The notes under the pieces were generated by a model that saw only the letters and a program-made list of their open reading frames with translations, did not search any database and was not told where the DNA came from. This document shows, one piece after another, positions 9,673-17,741 of a stretch of DNA of 64,000 nucleotides. The translations under genes and the position numbers were made by a program. The DNA is from TMP-7 sp038212445 (GTDB taxonomy: Bacteria > Acidobacteriota > Terriglobia > Bryobacterales > Bryobacteraceae): positions 186,001 to 250,000 of the forward strand of contig JBBQUM010000002.1 in NCBI GenBank assembly GCA_038212445.1, in the 5' to 3' direction. The first letter of the stretch is position 1; every line of letters begins with the position of its first letter.

Positions 9673-11310
9673 CTAGACGTAAATCCCCGGCGCCTCGTGC
9701 CCCAGTTTCTGCACGTACTCAACATACGACCCTGGATAAATGACGGGATTGCGATCGGTGCCGCTCTCTCCACCAAGTTCCAGCACCCGTGTGCCAAGCC
9801 CCCGCAGGAACATACGGTCGTGTGAAACGAACACCATCGTCCCCTCGAAATCCTTCAGCGCCTCCACCAGCATTTCCTTCGTAGCCAGGTCGAGGTGGTT
9901 GGTCGGCTCATCCAGCACCAGGAAATTCGGCGGGTTATAAAGCATCCGAGCCATCGCGAGACGCGACTTCTCGCCGCCCGACAAAGCCCGGATCTTCTTG
10001 TCCACGTCATCGCCCGAGAATTGGAACGCCCCCGCCAGCGTTCGCAGCGACCCAATGCCGTCCTGCGGAAAATCGTATTGAAGCTGATCGATGATCGTCA
10101 GGTCGGGGTTCAACACGTCCAGCGACTGCTGGGCAAAGTAGCCCATCGTCAGGCTCGCCCCCAGTCGGACATCCCCCGAATCCGGCGTGCTCGCTCCTGC
10201 AATCATTTTCAGGAGCGTCGTCTTCCCCGCTCCGTTGCGCCCCATCACCGCCCAACGCTCGCCGCGCCGGATGATCAGATTGAACCCCTGATAGATCACC
10301 CGCGACCCGTACTTCTTGTGGACGTCCTCGATCATCGCCACCTGCTCGCCCGATCGCGGCGGCACCTTGAACTCGAACTTCACCACCTGCCGCTTCTTCG
10401 GCAGTTCGACCTTCTCGATCTTGTCCAGCGCCTTGATCCGGCTCTGCACCTGCGCCGCCTTCGCCGCGTGCGTCCTGAAACGATCGATGAACCGCTGCTC
10501 CTTGGCAAGCATCGCCTGCTGACGCGCAAACTGCGCCTGCTGATTGCTCTCGCGGATCGCCCGCTCCCGCTCATAGAAATCGTAGTCGCCGGTATAGGCG
10601 ATGATTTCGCCCGCGTCGATCTCGGCGATCTTCGACACGATCCGGTTCATGAACTCCCGGTCATGCGAGGTCATCAGCAGCGCCCCGGCATAGCCCTTCA
10701 GGAACTGCTCCAGCCAGATGATCGACTCGATATCCAAATGGTTCGTCGGCTCATCCATCAGCAGAACGTCCGGCCGTCCCAACAGTACGCGCGCCAGCGC
10801 CACACGCATCTTCCAACCGCCCGACAGCGCCCCGGCGTCACCGTCGATCTGGTCGTCCTGGATGCCTAACCCGTGCAACACTTCCCGCGCTTGCGCTTCG
10901 AGCGTGTAGCCGCCCAGGTGCTCATACTCCTCCTGAACTTCGCCGAAGCGCTCAAGAACCCGCTCCATCTCATCGGCCCGCTCGGGATCTTCCATCGCTC
11001 GCTGCAAGTCTTCCAGCTCATGATGGAGATCTCCAACCCGGCCGCTCCCCGCAATCGCTTCGTCCAGGACCGTCCGTCCGGACATCTCCTCCACGTCCTG
11101 TCGGAAGTAGCCGATCGTCGTTCGCTTCGGAACCGAGACCTCGCCGTCATCGGGCGACTCCTCGCCCATCACCATCCGGAACAGCGTCGTCTTGCCCGAT
11201 CCGTTCGGACCTACCAGCCCCACCTTCTCACCCGGATTGAGCTGAAAAGATGCCTCGACAAACACAAGCTGCTTGCCGTACTGCTTATTGATATTTGAAA
11301 AAGAAATCAT
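9673..11310 (-). CDS. ABC-F family ATPase (translation factor type)
   Basis: 545-residue soluble protein with two ABC ATPase domains and no membrane segments, as in the ABC-F family that acts on ribosomes (EttA, YbiT, YheS groups). Domain 1 has Walker A GPNGSGKTT (35-43), signature LSGGWKMR and Walker B LLMDEPTNHLD; domain 2 has GRNGAGKTT, LSGGEKSR and LVLDEPTNHLD. The charged linker between them (about 240-310) is the P-site tRNA-interacting motif region. It starts by overlapping the stop of the upstream SDR gene (ATGA). Whether it is housekeeping or antibiotic protection cannot be told from sequence alone. Confidence 0.93.
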   Translation of the reverse strand: MISFSNINKQYGKQLVFVEASFQLNPGEKVGLVGPNGSGKTTLFRMVMGEESPDDGEVSVPKRTTIGYFRQDVEEMSGRTVLDEAIAGSGRVGDLHHELEDLQRAMEDPERADEMERVLERFGEVQEEYEHLGGYTLEAQAREVLHGLGIQDDQIDGDAGALSGGWKMRVALARVLLGRPDVLLMDEPTNHLDIESIIWLEQFLKGYAGALLMTSHDREFMNRIVSKIAEIDAGEIIAYTGDYDFYERERAIRESNQQAQFARQQAMLAKEQRFIDRFRTHAAKAAQVQSRIKALDKIEKVELPKKRQVVKFEFKVPPRSGEQVAMIEDVHKKYGSRVIYQGFNLIIRRGERWAVMGRNGAGKTTLLKMIAGASTPDSGDVRLGASLTMGYFAQQSLDVLNPDLTIIDQLQYDFPQDGIGSLRTLAGAFQFSGDDVDKKIRALSGGEKSRLAMARMLYNPPNFLVLDEPTNHLDLATKEMLVEALKDFEGTMVFVSHDRMFLRGLGTRVLELGGESGTDRNPVIYPGSYVEYVQKLGHEAPGIYV

Positions 11311-12047
11311 CGTCCGCCTGCAACATCGAGAATCGCCCCGGTCACATAGGACGCCTCATCACTCAACAACCACACAATTGCCGCCGCCACTTCCTCCGGC
11401 GTACCGCCGCGCTTCATCGCCACCAGCGACTTCACTCGGTCCACCCGCCCCGCTTCCCCGCCCTTGGCGTGCATCTCGGTATAGATGAATCCCGGCCTCA
11501 CGCCGTTTACGCGAATGCCTTCTTCGGCTACCTCGCGCGCCAGGCCCACCGTCATCGTGTCCAGGGCGCCCTTGCTCGACGCATAGTCGATGTACTCGCC
11601 CGGCGACCCCGACAGCGCCGCCACCGACGATACATTCACGATGCTGCCGCCGCCTCCGCCGTACCGCTTCGACATTCGCCGGACTGCCTCGCCCGCGCAC
11701 AACATCGGCCCGATCGCATTGGTCGAGAACATCCGCCGCATCCGTGCTTCGTCCATCGCGTCTAACCGCATCTGGCGCTCGAGCGTCGCCGCGTTATTCA
11801 CCAGCGCCGTTACCGGACCAAACGTCTGGGCCGCAGTCTCAAATAGACGCGCGACGTCCCCCTCAATCGCGACGTCCGCTTGAACCGCCACCGCCTTGGA
11901 GCCGATGGAAGCTACCACTTTCTGCGCCGCTTCCCCAGCGCTCAGGTAGCCGATGCAAACCGAATAACCTCGCTCGGCCGCCAGGCGCGCTGTCGCCGCG
12001 CCGATCCCCCGGCTGCCACCAGTAATCACCACTACTTGCGGATGCAA
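11307..12047 (-). CDS. Short-chain dehydrogenase/reductase
   Basis: NAD(P)-dependent oxidoreductase of the classical SDR type, 246 residues from a TTG codon at 12047. That start is chosen because the Rossmann strand VVVITGGSRGIG follows immediately and the length is then standard; the open frame extends upstream but overlaps the divergent gene and encodes nothing SDR-like. Motifs: TGGSRGIG (9-16), NNAA (84-87), catalytic Ser near 140 and YASSK (Tyr155, Lys159). The substrate cannot be predicted. Its stop overlaps the ABC-F start, forming an SDR, ABC-F, Asp-box gene order. The start is 39 bp from the divergent gene at 12087. Confidence 0.88.
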   Translation of the reverse strand: MHPQVVVITGGSRGIGAATARLAAERGYSVCIGYLSAGEAAQKVVASIGSKAVAVQADVAIEGDVARLFETAAQTFGPVTALVNNAATLERQMRLDAMDEARMRRMFSTNAIGPMLCAGEAVRRMSKRYGGGGGSIVNVSSVAALSGSPGEYIDYASSKGALDTMTVGLAREVAEEGIRVNGVRPGFIYTEMHAKGGEAGRVDRVKSLVAMKRGGTPEEVAAAIVWLLSDEASYVTGAILDVAGGR

Positions 12048-12086
12048 ACCTTCAGGATACCGTGCAGGCGGGTTATCATAATCCGC

Positions 12087-13172
12087 ATGGCTAAATCCGC
12101 GACCGTCCGCGTCTGGGTCGGCACTCGAAAAGGTGCCTTTGCTTTCCGCTCTACCGACCGCAAAAAATGGGCCGTCGAAGGTCCCGTCTTTCAAGGCGAA
12201 GAAGTTCACCACGTCATGCAGGACTCGCGCGACCCTTCGAATGTTTACGCCGCGGCAGGTAACGCCTGGTTCGGCCCTCACCTGCACGCCAGCCGCGACG
12301 GCGGCAAGACCTGGGCACTCTCCGAGAAAGGTCTGACACTCGAAGGCGCCCTCGAAGGCGAGTCCCTAAAGCGCATCTGGCACATCGCCCCGGGCGCACC
12401 CGACGAGCCCGGCGTTCTGTACCTCGGCGCCGACCCTGGAGTCCTGTTCCGCAGCCGCAACAACGGAGAGGACTGGGAAGTGGTCAAAGGCCTGTCCATG
12501 CATCCAACCCGCAGCCAGTGGACTCCCGGCGCAGGCGGCATGATGGTCCACTCCATCGAGGCGCTCGGCAAGGGCCGCGTCATCGTCGGCATCTCCGCCG
12601 CGGGCGCGTTCCGCACCTCCGACGGCGGCGAAACCTGGGAACCGTTTAACGGCGGCGTCCTAGCCGACTTCCGTCCCGACAAGTTTCCCGAAGTCGGCCA
12701 GTGCGTCCACAAACTCCGCGCACACCCGCTCAAGCGCGATGAACTCTACCAGCAGAATCACTGCGGCGTCTATCGGGCCAAGTTCTCCGGCTCCAAATGG
12801 ACCGACTGCTCAAAACACTTGCCCTCGCGCTTCGGCTTCGCCATGGCTGTCCCTGCCGCCGAGGACAAGACCATGTTCACCGTCCCGATCATCTCGCCCC
12901 AGTTCCGCTATGTGCCCGACGGCAAACTGCGCGTCGGCCGCAGCCGCGACGGCGGCAAGACCTGGGACCTGCTCACCAAGGGACTGCCGCAGAAGAACGC
13001 CTACGTCATGGCTTTCCGCGAGTCCATGGCAGCCGATAGCATCGACCCGGCCGGAGTCTACTTCGGCACCTCCAGCGGCACTGTGTTCTACACCCGCAAC
13101 GCCGGCGACACCTGGCACGTGCTCGCCGACAATCTCCCGCCCGTCTACTCCGTCAGCGTCGGCGTGTCGTGA
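12087..13172 (+). CDS. Asp-box (sialidase-like) propeller protein, cytoplasmic form
   Basis: 361 residues from the ATG at 12087, giving MAKSATVRVWVGTRKGAF, the usual beginning of this family. Asp-box motifs SRDGGKTW, SRNNGEDW, TSDGGETW, SRDGGKTW and TRNAGDTW mark a single propeller. Unlike the large protein at 6902-9649 it has no signal peptide. Often annotated as exo-alpha-sialidase or glycosyl hydrolase, but the arginine triad of true sialidases is not evident, so the enzymatic role is unproven. It ends with a GTGA overlap with the AlaX gene, suggesting coupled translation. Next gene upstream is divergent. Confidence 0.82.
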   Translation: MAKSATVRVWVGTRKGAFAFRSTDRKKWAVEGPVFQGEEVHHVMQDSRDPSNVYAAAGNAWFGPHLHASRDGGKTWALSEKGLTLEGALEGESLKRIWHIAPGAPDEPGVLYLGADPGVLFRSRNNGEDWEVVKGLSMHPTRSQWTPGAGGMMVHSIEALGKGRVIVGISAAGAFRTSDGGETWEPFNGGVLADFRPDKFPEVGQCVHKLRAHPLKRDELYQQNHCGVYRAKFSGSKWTDCSKHLPSRFGFAMAVPAAEDKTMFTVPIISPQFRYVPDGKLRVGRSRDGGKTWDLLTKGLPQKNAYVMAFRESMAADSIDPAGVYFGTSSGTVFYTRNAGDTWHVLADNLPPVYSVSVGVS

Positions 13173-13900
13173 CCGAGCGCCTCTACTGGCAGGACGACCA
13201 CTGTATGGAGGCGGATGCTCGCGTCGTCGAAGTGCGTGACGCCGCCGTCCTCTGCGATCGCACCTGCTTCTACCCAGGCGGCGGCGGTCAGCCTTCCGAC
13301 ACCGGAACCCTTATCAATTCGGGCGGTACCTCGATCCCGCTGACGGGAGCGCACGCCGGCGACCACCGTACAATCTGGCATACGTTTGAAACCGCTCCGA
13401 CGCTCGAAATCGGCGAGGTGGTCCGCCTCCAACTCGATCGTCAGCGTCGTCTCGCGCTCATGCGTCATCACACCGTCCTCCACGTAGTCAACACGATCAT
13501 GCTTCGCGACTACGGCGGCTGGATCACCGGCGCACAGATCGGCCCCGAACAATCGCGCATCGACTTCAAGGTTGAAGGCTTCTCGGCCGAACTCTGTACG
13601 CGGGTTGAACAGAAGGTCAACGACACCCTGGCCGCCAATCGCACGCTCCGCGCTTACAGCATCGCCGAAGAGGAGTTCCGCACTCGCACCGATCTGCTGC
13701 GAACGCTCGAAGTCCAGCCTCCGGTGATCGACGGCAAGGTCCGGGTGGTGGAGATTGAAGGGTTCGATGCACAGGCCTGCGGCGGTACGCATGTACACTC
13801 AACGGGCGAAGTTGGCACCTTCTCCATCGTGAAAACCGAAAACAAGGGGAAGATCAACAAGCGTCTCTACATTCGACTCGGCGAAAGGGCGGTAAACTGA
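13169..13900 (+). CDS. alaX: Alanyl-tRNA editing protein (AlaX type)
   Basis: Free-standing editing domain that hydrolyses mischarged Ser-tRNA(Ala) or Gly-tRNA(Ala) in the cytoplasm. 243 residues, the AlaX-M size. The N-terminal beta-barrel carries TCFYPGGGGQPSDTG (32-46), as in the AlaRS insertion. The zinc site shows HTVLH (His101 and His105) and CGGTH near residue 202. The GTG start at 13169 overlaps the upstream stop. It sits at the edge of the region where strand composition changes. Housekeeping quality-control gene; identification secure. Confidence 0.93.
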   Translation: MTERLYWQDDHCMEADARVVEVRDAAVLCDRTCFYPGGGGQPSDTGTLINSGGTSIPLTGAHAGDHRTIWHTFETAPTLEIGEVVRLQLDRQRRLALMRHHTVLHVVNTIMLRDYGGWITGAQIGPEQSRIDFKVEGFSAELCTRVEQKVNDTLAANRTLRAYSIAEEEFRTRTDLLRTLEVQPPVIDGKVRVVEIEGFDAQACGGTHVHSTGEVGTFSIVKTENKGKINKRLYIRLGERAVN

Positions 13901-13934
13901 GAAACCGTTCCCGTGATCGGGCAAGGAGGACTCT

Positions 13935-15509
13935 GTGCCTGCAGGATACATCGTCATCGGCGACGACCTTATTCGGGACGCTCTACTGGGCGCGGTCCGT
14001 GTCACTCACGAGCTCAACCATCACTCCTGGTGCACCGTGGTCTGCCGCAACACCCTCGACGAGCCTATTCGTGTCGACGAGGCCCTCGGCAAGGATCTCA
14101 AGGTTGTCACCTACGACGAAGAGGGCAAGGAAGTACGGGTCTTCGAAGGCTTTGTCCTGGACGGCGAACTGGAATACGAACTATCCGGCGCCTACACCGC
14201 GCGCCTCACCGCTGTCTCGCTCTCCTACAAGCTCGAGGTCACCGAGCAGCACCGGTATTTCCTCGCCAAGCCCCTGGCCGACATCGCCAATGCGCTGGGC
14301 GGCGACGACGGTCTCGAGGTCAAGATCGACTGCGCGTCCAAGCCGGCGCTGAATTACGTACAGTATGGCGAGGACGACTTCGCGTTTCTGCGCCGTCTCG
14401 CGGATGACCACGATGCCTGGATCCGGCCAACCGCCCAAGGCATCGAGATTTGCGACCACTTCGAGGACGGCGTCGAACTGGAGTGGCGGCAGGAACTCGG
14501 GCTGCTGTCCTTCAAGGCCAAAGGCTCGTTGCGTCAGCCGTCCTTTAATGGCCATCACTACGACCACCATCAAATGAAGAGCGGGGCATTTACCTCGGTC
14601 TCTGACACCGTAGAGTTTTTTGGCGCCATGGACGGCTTGGTGGACGCTGTGCAGAACGCCTCCACCGAGCGCATACCGGCAGGCTACGTCGGCCAACGTT
14701 CGCGCGCCGTCACGGTCGACGATTTTGAATCGCGGCTGAAGAAGGAAAGCATCCGTTCGATTGGCGGCGCGTTGTTAGCGTCCGGCGTTAGCCGCGATCC
14801 GCGGATCAAGCCCGGAGACACGGTGAAGATCACGGGTCCTCTTGCCGCTGCCGGCACCTATGGGCTCACCAAAGTCGCGCATGTATGGGCCGCTGGCGGC
14901 TACACGAACGAGTTCGAGTGCACTCCCTGGAAGACCTACAGCTCTCCGTCCGCGCCCCCGGCTCAAACCAAGCTAGGCCTGGTTCCGGCGCGTGTGGTGG
15001 CGCACGACGATCCTAAGAAGATGGGTCGGATCAAAGTCCGCTACTTCTGGCAGGAAGACGGCGACGGCCACTGGGCACGCTACCTGACACCTCATGCGGG
15101 CGGCGACCGGGGGTTCATGTTCATGCCCGAAGTGGGTGACGAGGTTATGGTGGGTTTCGAGGATGGCGATCCGGAACGCCCGCTTATTCTGGGGTGCGTG
15201 TGGAACGGCGTCGACAGCGCTCCGCGGCAGAAGTTCTACACCGATAAGACCGACATGGAGTCAAACTGGGTGAAGCGCATCGTCACCAAAAGCGGCAATC
15301 GCATCCAGATGGTCGATAAGCCGGGGCACGAAGCCATCACGCTGTCCACGCCCAACTCGGCCAAGATCACGTTAATGCAAAACGCGCCCGGCACTAATCG
15401 CACGGCGCTCAGCCTGTTTACCGACGACGGCGACATCTTCATCAGCGCGCCCAATGGCCGCGTCCACATTCAGGCCGCTCATTTCTCGCGCGAAATCGGT
15501 TCCGAATAA
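13935..15509 (+). CDS. VgrG / phage gpV-like spike protein
   Basis: 524-residue spike of a contractile injection apparatus. Residues 1 to about 330 look like the gp27/gpD-type hub (GFVLDGELEYELSGAYTARL, NYVQYGEDDFAFLRRLADD). Residues about 345-440 are the gp5/gpV OB-fold with PARVVAHDDPKKMGRIKVRYF, VGDEVMVGFEDGDPERPLI and GCVWNG. The tail (KRIVTKSGNRIQMVD, GDIFISAPNGRVHIQAA) begins a needle-like beta repeat. The start is GTG at 13935 behind a strong AAGGAGGA (13923-13930). It is first of four same-strand genes. No sheath, tube, baseplate, ATPase or PAAR gene lies within the window, so it would have to use an apparatus encoded elsewhere. A 16-nt piece of the palindromic repeat is embedded in frame at 14595-14610. 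Confidence 0.9.
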   Translation: MPAGYIVIGDDLIRDALLGAVRVTHELNHHSWCTVVCRNTLDEPIRVDEALGKDLKVVTYDEEGKEVRVFEGFVLDGELEYELSGAYTARLTAVSLSYKLEVTEQHRYFLAKPLADIANALGGDDGLEVKIDCASKPALNYVQYGEDDFAFLRRLADDHDAWIRPTAQGIEICDHFEDGVELEWRQELGLLSFKAKGSLRQPSFNGHHYDHHQMKSGAFTSVSDTVEFFGAMDGLVDAVQNASTERIPAGYVGQRSRAVTVDDFESRLKKESIRSIGGALLASGVSRDPRIKPGDTVKITGPLAAAGTYGLTKVAHVWAAGGYTNEFECTPWKTYSSPSAPPAQTKLGLVPARVVAHDDPKKMGRIKVRYFWQEDGDGHWARYLTPHAGGDRGFMFMPEVGDEVMVGFEDGDPERPLILGCVWNGVDSAPRQKFYTDKTDMESNWVKRIVTKSGNRIQMVDKPGHEAITLSTPNSAKITLMQNAPGTNRTALSLFTDDGDIFISAPNGRVHIQAAHFSREIGSE

Positions 15510-15519
15510 CGGAGGACTC

Positions 15520-16227
15520 ATGCGCATCTTCGACGCCAATTCGATTACGGTAACCACCAACCCGGATCCGCTCACCGACAATACACTGCCGCCGCCAGGC
15601 TTACTGAACTACAGCGCCATCACCACCGACACGGCTCTGGCTACCACGACAGGGCTCGAATGCGCCTTCGTACATGGCGTCCGCGACCTGCATGTGAGCG
15701 GAAATATGCACGAGTTTATTGAAGGCGATCTGAACAGCACGATTCACGGAAATGAGGCTCGCAGTGTGGACCAGACCTTCCGGGAGACCGTTCTCGGCCA
15801 GTACACACTGACCGTCAATGGCGGCTGGCTCGAAGAACAGCACGGCGCGGTGACTCGAAACTACTCACTGCCGGTGACCGATACCTTTGATCAGGATCAC
15901 CACGTAGAACAGCCCGAGAGCGGCGACTTCGAAGTGAAACACAAGGACAACGCCATTATTACGGGAGAGTCGATTGAAATCTCAGCTGGGCTCAAGCTGG
16001 AAATCGCCGCCACGATCGCCATCGGGATCGCGCTGACGGAGTTTGCCCTAAAGGGTCTTGCGATTGAGTACGACTTCCTCAAAGGGGAAGGGACACTCGT
16101 CAAGTTATTCGAGGCGGAAGCCAGGGTCGACCTTACTGCTGCCCACGCCCATGTTGAAACGCGTGCCGCCGTGAGCGCCTCCGCAAATGCCGCGCCGGCG
16201 GTTGGCGTCGGTACTCCGGTTCGCTAA
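15520..16227 (+). CDS. Spike-associated protein with needle-like repeats
   Basis: 235 residues from the ATG at 15520, preceded by GGAGGA (15511-15516); only 10 bp follow the vgrG stop. The middle (about 55-110) has short G-spaced beta units such as HVSGNMHEFIEGDLNSTIHG and TVLGQYTLTVNGG that resemble the triple beta-helix needle of gp5/VgrG C-termini, so this may be a separate needle or needle-capping subunit. Residues 145-185 form an Ala/Ile/Leu-rich segment with glycines (LEIAATIAIGIALTEF), possibly membrane-active or a helical bundle. The C-terminus is Ala-rich. No recognised effector motif. Function inferred only from position and repeats. Confidence 0.75.
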   Translation: MRIFDANSITVTTNPDPLTDNTLPPPGLLNYSAITTDTALATTTGLECAFVHGVRDLHVSGNMHEFIEGDLNSTIHGNEARSVDQTFRETVLGQYTLTVNGGWLEEQHGAVTRNYSLPVTDTFDQDHHVEQPESGDFEVKHKDNAIITGESIEISAGLKLEIAATIAIGIALTEFALKGLAIEYDFLKGEGTLVKLFEAEARVDLTAAHAHVETRAAVSASANAAPAVGVGTPVR

Positions 16228-16236
16228 ACCAAGCCG

Positions 16237-17103
16237 ATGCCGACACCGCCACCTGCTCAAAATGCGTGTTTCCCGTTCGTCCGGGCCGAGGACAATCCCG
16301 GCTGCGAGTTGTTCTGGATTGGCATCCCCGCGTTCCCGGCGCCCCTGGCCCACCGGACCTGGCTGATCGAGTTTTTTATGCGGTTTAATCAGGCGGTTGC
16401 GGGAGAACTGAAGGTCCGGGGGGAGTTCTTTCTACAGTTCAAGACGGTGGTCGAGATCGAGCGCCGCTTCCGCCGTTTGGCGAGTGAGATCGCACCCTGG
16501 CCCGGACTGTCGCGCCGTCCCGGCGCCAAGATTCCGAATCCTCCCACCAAGGAGCAACTCGAGGCAGCGATACGCGGCGAGCCGTTCGACATCCGGCGGC
16601 ATTTCCCCGACGCCTGTTTTTGGCTTCGTTCGGAACACGGACGACTCTTCGACGAGTTTTTCGGACTGGGCGGGACCTCCATGTACTACCTGCCGCCGGA
16701 TGCCGCCGCGGCGCCTCCGGTGATTCCCTATCTGGACGAGTTGAAGCTTACGTTTCCGCAACTGGACTTCAACAAGCTGACGCGCCTCACGGCCGCCACT
16801 GCCTCATTGCGCGAACCGTTCCTGGCCGCCAGCAAGAAGCTGTTCGGCCCGGGACTCGAGGACGAGCCGTCGTGGGAGGGAATTTCCTTCATCCTGCCGC
16901 TACTAGAGACTCGAGACTTCTTTACGCAGCCGGCGGCCGAAAAACAAAAGTGGTTCGAATTGTTTGATGTCTTCTGGCGCGAAAGCCGCCGGGACTTGGG
17001 CCTGTACATCGCGTCGAGCAAGCCGATTGAGGCGATGATCGTCTCGCTGGTGGAGGCAATGCGAAAGGATGGACTGTTCCATCCGACCGAGGTGAAGCGA
17101 TGA
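16237..17103 (+). CDS. Unrecognised protein of the spike module (288 aa)
   Basis: Starts 9 bp after the needle-like gene. 288 residues, no signal peptide. It contains CELFWIGIPAFPAPLAHRTW, a basic, aromatic helical region (EFFLQFKTVVEIERRFRRLA), a Pro/Gly turn and a mostly helical C-terminal half rich in Phe, Trp and Leu (SWEGISFILPLLETRDFF, WFELFDVFWRESRRDLGLY). I cannot assign it to a family. As the third gene of the module it could be an effector, an adaptor that loads a toxin on the spike, or a structural partner. It overlaps the next gene by four bases (ATGA), so the two products are probably made in fixed ratio. Confidence 0.75.
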   Translation: MPTPPPAQNACFPFVRAEDNPGCELFWIGIPAFPAPLAHRTWLIEFFMRFNQAVAGELKVRGEFFLQFKTVVEIERRFRRLASEIAPWPGLSRRPGAKIPNPPTKEQLEAAIRGEPFDIRRHFPDACFWLRSEHGRLFDEFFGLGGTSMYYLPPDAAAAPPVIPYLDELKLTFPQLDFNKLTRLTAATASLREPFLAASKKLFGPGLEDEPSWEGISFILPLLETRDFFTQPAAEKQKWFELFDVFWRESRRDLGLYIASSKPIEAMIVSLVEAMRKDGLFHPTEVKR

Positions 17104-17741
17104 AGACTCTGTCAATTGAGGCCATCAGCGTCGAGAAGCCGTTCACGGCGTCGCTGATCCGCACGGGCAAGTTCCCGTTAAACGGAGACGCCGCCGCGGA
17201 GGCGCTGGCTGCGATCAACGAACAACTCAGCCCGTTCAAAGGCACCAACCGCAGCGTGTTTCTGCAGCACCAGTATTTACCAAACGGCAAAGAAACGTTC
17301 AATGAGCATCTGCAGCAGTGGCGTCCGGAATCGGGCCTAGGCGTCTGGCCTGACCGGGAAGCGCCGAGGCTGTGGAAGACAGCGGACTTCTTCCGGATGG
17401 CGCGCGGAGAATCGATGCCGCTGATGTACCGTGTGTTCCGGCTGGGCGGTGACGCTGCCTCGTCGGCGCAAGCGGTGGAGTTGCTCGCCGGTTCGGGCAT
17501 GGTGATGGTGATCGCGCATACCGCGACGGCTGAGGTGATCCTGAAGCAGTATAAAGACACCTATTTGCCGGGGATCACTCAGCCAAACCTGCGAATGTTT
17601 CCTTTCTACGTGCCGCTGCTCGACGTGAAATCGGTGAAGGATCGGAAGGCGCAGGAGCTGCAGAAATGGCTTGGGGGCGCCCGCTTCTATTTGCGCGAGA
17701 GCCCGCAAGACAACGGCATTCTGGTAATCAGCGCAGGTTAG
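17100..17741 (+). CDS. Unrecognised protein of the spike module (213 aa)
   Basis: Fourth gene, coupled to the third by an ATGA overlap. 213 residues, soluble, no signal peptide. Alternating strands and helices (SIEAISVEKPFTASLIRTG, SVFLQHQYLPNGKETF, ELLAGSGMVMVIAHTATAEV). No catalytic motif or known family recognised. Last genes of such modules are often immunity or chaperone proteins; that is analogy, not evidence. Its last four bases overlap the 3' end of convergent fabD, marking the module's end. Confidence 0.75.
   Translation: MKTLSIEAISVEKPFTASLIRTGKFPLNGDAAAEALAAINEQLSPFKGTNRSVFLQHQYLPNGKETFNEHLQQWRPESGLGVWPDREAPRLWKTADFFRMARGESMPLMYRVFRLGGDAASSAQAVELLAGSGMVMVIAHTATAEVILKQYKDTYLPGITQPNLRMFPFYVPLLDVKSVKDRKAQELQKWLGGARFYLRESPQDNGILVISAG

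Noticed and set aside
13000..17000. Replication origin at the composition flip
   Set aside because: No dnaA, dnaN or gyrB gene and no DnaA-box cluster seen; a rearrangement boundary is equally likely.
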